NCBI GenBank assembly: GCA_938023895.1
Contig: CALJDH010000293.1
Location: forward strand, 1 to 6,287
Reading direction: 5' to 3'
Length of the DNA stretch: 6,287 bases
Origin: an uncultured Aliiroseovarius sp.
Lineage (GTDB): Bacteria; Pseudomonadota; Alphaproteobacteria; Rhodobacterales; Rhodobacteraceae
The stretch's first letter is position 1. Each line of letters begins with the position of its first letter. The notes beneath the pieces were generated by a model. The model was not told where the DNA came from and made no database searches. It worked only from the letters and a program-made list of their open reading frames with translations. A program made the translations under genes and the position numbers. Of this stretch, positions 5,337 through 6,287 are shown piece by piece.

Positions 5337-6136
5337 GCGTCTTCGTTCTGCGACCAGTCAGGCTTGCGCTTCTCGATGAAGGCCTGAATGCCCTCGGCCG
5401 TGTCGCGCAGCATCATGTTTTCGGCCATCACACTGCCGGTGAAGGCATAGGCCTCTTCCAGATCCATCAGCGCTTGGTCATAGAAGGCGGATTTTCCGAT
5501 TTTTACGGCGGCGCCCAGTTTCGAGGCCACCGTCGCGGCGAGTTCGTCCGACGCGGCACGCAGATCTTCATGCGGTACGACGCGGTTCACCAACCCAACC
5601 TCGCGGGCGCGGGCGGCATCGATGAACTCGCCCGTGGTCAGCATCTCGAACGCGACTTTGCGCGGGATGTTGCGAGTCAGCGCGACCATCGGGGTCGAGC
5701 AAAAAAGACCGATATTCACGCCGTTCACGCCAAAGCGCGTGCCCTCAGCTGCAACGGCCATGTCACAGGTGGCAGCCAGCTGGCAGCCCGCGGCGGTGGC
5801 GATGCCATGCACCTCGGCGATGACCGGTTGGGGCAAGCGGGGGATCAGGGTCATGACCTCGGCACAGCGGCTGAAGAGGTCGCTGAAATAGGCGTGCCCA
5901 CCATCCTCGGCGGCACGGCCAGCAGTCATTTCCTTCAGGTCATGGCCCGCGCAGAACAGCTTGCCCGCGCCCGCGATCACAACCGCCCGGATCGAGCTGT
6001 CGTTGGCCAGCGCCTCAAGCTCAGCTTTCAGCGCAGCCAGCATCGCATCCGACAGCGCATTCAATGCGCCGGGGTTGTTCAACGTCAATCGCGCAACTGA
6101 CGCTGCGTCCTCGCGGATCAGAATTGGGTCTGCCAT
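5333..6136 (-). CDS. Enoyl-CoA hydratase/isomerase (crotonase) family, ECHDC3-like
   Basis: This is a 267-residue crotonase-fold protein, a family that acts on acyl-CoA thioesters. Fold signatures include NNPGALNALS (20-29), the first oxyanion-hole segment LFCAGHDLKEM (60-70), the second GIATAAGCQLAATCD (111-125), and the C-terminal FIEKRKPDWS (253-262). The pattern AAGCQL, GVNIGLFCSTP and KRKPxWS resembles the ECHDC3 subfamily. The two catalytic glutamates of classical hydratase (rat E144 and E164) align with Q119 and G139, so simple 2-enoyl-CoA hydration is doubtful although acyl-CoA binding looks intact. The start is ATG at 6136, preceded by a strong Shine-Dalgarno sequence (ggagg, 5 nt upstream); a TTG-initiated extension to 6193 is rejected. 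A thioesterase-like gene starts divergently 56 bp away, which may mean linked acyl-CoA metabolism. The true substrate is unknown. Confidence 0.93.
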   Translation of the reverse strand: MADPILIREDAASVARLTLNNPGALNALSDAMLAALKAELEALANDSSIRAVVIAGAGKLFCAGHDLKEMTAGRAAEDGGHAYFSDLFSRCAEVMTLIPRLPQPVIAEVHGIATAAGCQLAATCDMAVAAEGTRFGVNGVNIGLFCSTPMVALTRNIPRKVAFEMLTTGEFIDAARAREVGLVNRVVPHEDLRAASDELAATVASKLGAAVKIGKSAFYDQALMDLEEAYAFTGSVMAENMMLRDTAEGIQAFIEKRKPDWSQNEDA

Positions 6137-6192
6137 CTTGTCCTCCCTCAAAGTCGGGCCCACGATAGGCGGGAAGTGACTTGGGGGAAACA

Positions 6193-6287
6193 ATGCAATT
6201 GAAAATGACGCAACGTGAATTGCAGGCCTTCCTGCACGCCGAGTTCCCGCAGGTCGCAGATGACTTCGAGGTGGCCGAGGTCGCGCC
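6193..6287 (+). CDS. Partial gene, N-terminus possibly of a PaaI-like hotdog thioesterase
   Basis: An open frame starts at ATG 6193 and continues past the window end, giving 31 residues and a partial codon, beginning MQLKMTQRELQAFL and continuing with HAEFPQVADDFEV. A purine-rich gggggaaa (6183-6190) lies just upstream as a ribosome binding site; M5 at 6205 is a less well placed alternative start. The pattern of an N-terminal helix followed by FPQV and an acidic strand resembles the start of PaaI/DUF4442-type acyl-CoA thioesterases, but the catalytic and CoA-binding parts lie outside the window. That it is a gene is likely; the product name is tentative. It is divergent from the crotonase gene with a 56-bp shared upstream region. 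Confidence 0.6.
   Translation, partial: MQLKMTQRELQAFLHAEFPQVADDFEVAEVA

Noticed and set aside
5261..6100. Long plus-strand open frame (279 codons) opposite the crotonase gene
   Set aside because: Antisense shadow of a clear crotonase-fold gene; it also overlaps the end of the amidotransferase gene and has no recognisable domain.
6137..6193. N-terminal extension of the crotonase starting at TTG 6193
   Set aside because: It would need a TTG start, has no family similarity, overlaps the neighbouring gene's start region, and passes the strong ggagg that clearly serves ATG 6136.
1..6287. Search by eye for CRISPR arrays, tRNAs, insertion sequences, att sites, toxin-antitoxin or defence genes
   Set aside because: No spaced direct repeats, tRNA cloverleaf, transposase motif or known defence domain was seen; base composition is even apart from the AT-rich 4193-4317 intergenic stretch.

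Overview
This window looks like ordinary chromosomal DNA from an alphaproteobacterium, most probably a Rhodobacterales (Roseobacter-type) species. This is inferred from the GC-rich third codon positions, the protein flavour of AlaS and TypA, the alaS - DUF1330 - typA order and a DUF6356 gene. I see no insertion sequence, phage gene, CRISPR array, tRNA or rRNA, and no stretch over about 120 bases without a gene. I found no obvious new multi-gene system. The points of interest are regulatory or structural details and one enzyme with altered catalytic residues.

Layout. 1-1020 (+) is the 3' part of alaS (alanyl-tRNA synthetase). A strong hairpin with a T-run follows at 1045-1078 and sits almost against the ribosome binding site of a small DUF1330 gene (1096-1383, +). 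A bidirectional terminator (1412-1431) separates it from the convergent typA/bipA GTPase gene (1436-3256, -). Upstream of typA on the same strand are an EmrE-type small multidrug efflux gene (3359-3688, -) and an Lrp/AsnC-family regulator gene (3745-4203, -), 56 bp apart, so the regulator may control the pump. Two adjacent palindromes lie at the regulator/pump junction. Another set of AT-rich inverted repeats covers the regulator's start codon.

On the other side of that divergent promoter region (4204-4317) are a DUF6356 membrane miniprotein (4318-4524, +) and a class II glutamine amidotransferase of YafJ/EgtC type (4560-5336, +), probably co-transcribed. The amidotransferase gene ends tail-to-tail with a crotonase-fold gene (5333-6136, -); the two stop codons overlap by 4 bp. 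A perfect 12-bp inverted repeat lies in the last codons of the amidotransferase gene. The crotonase resembles the ECHDC3 subfamily and lacks both catalytic glutamates of classical enoyl-CoA hydratase. Divergent from it, with a 56-bp gap, a partial gene (6193-6287, +) runs off the window; its N-terminus tentatively suggests a PaaI-like hotdog thioesterase, which would suit a divergent acyl-CoA gene pair.

Functionally the left half is translation housekeeping (AlaS, TypA), the middle is a regulator/efflux pair, and the right half is accessory metabolism. Apart from the possible regulator-pump and crotonase-thioesterase links, the neighbours do not obviously form one pathway.
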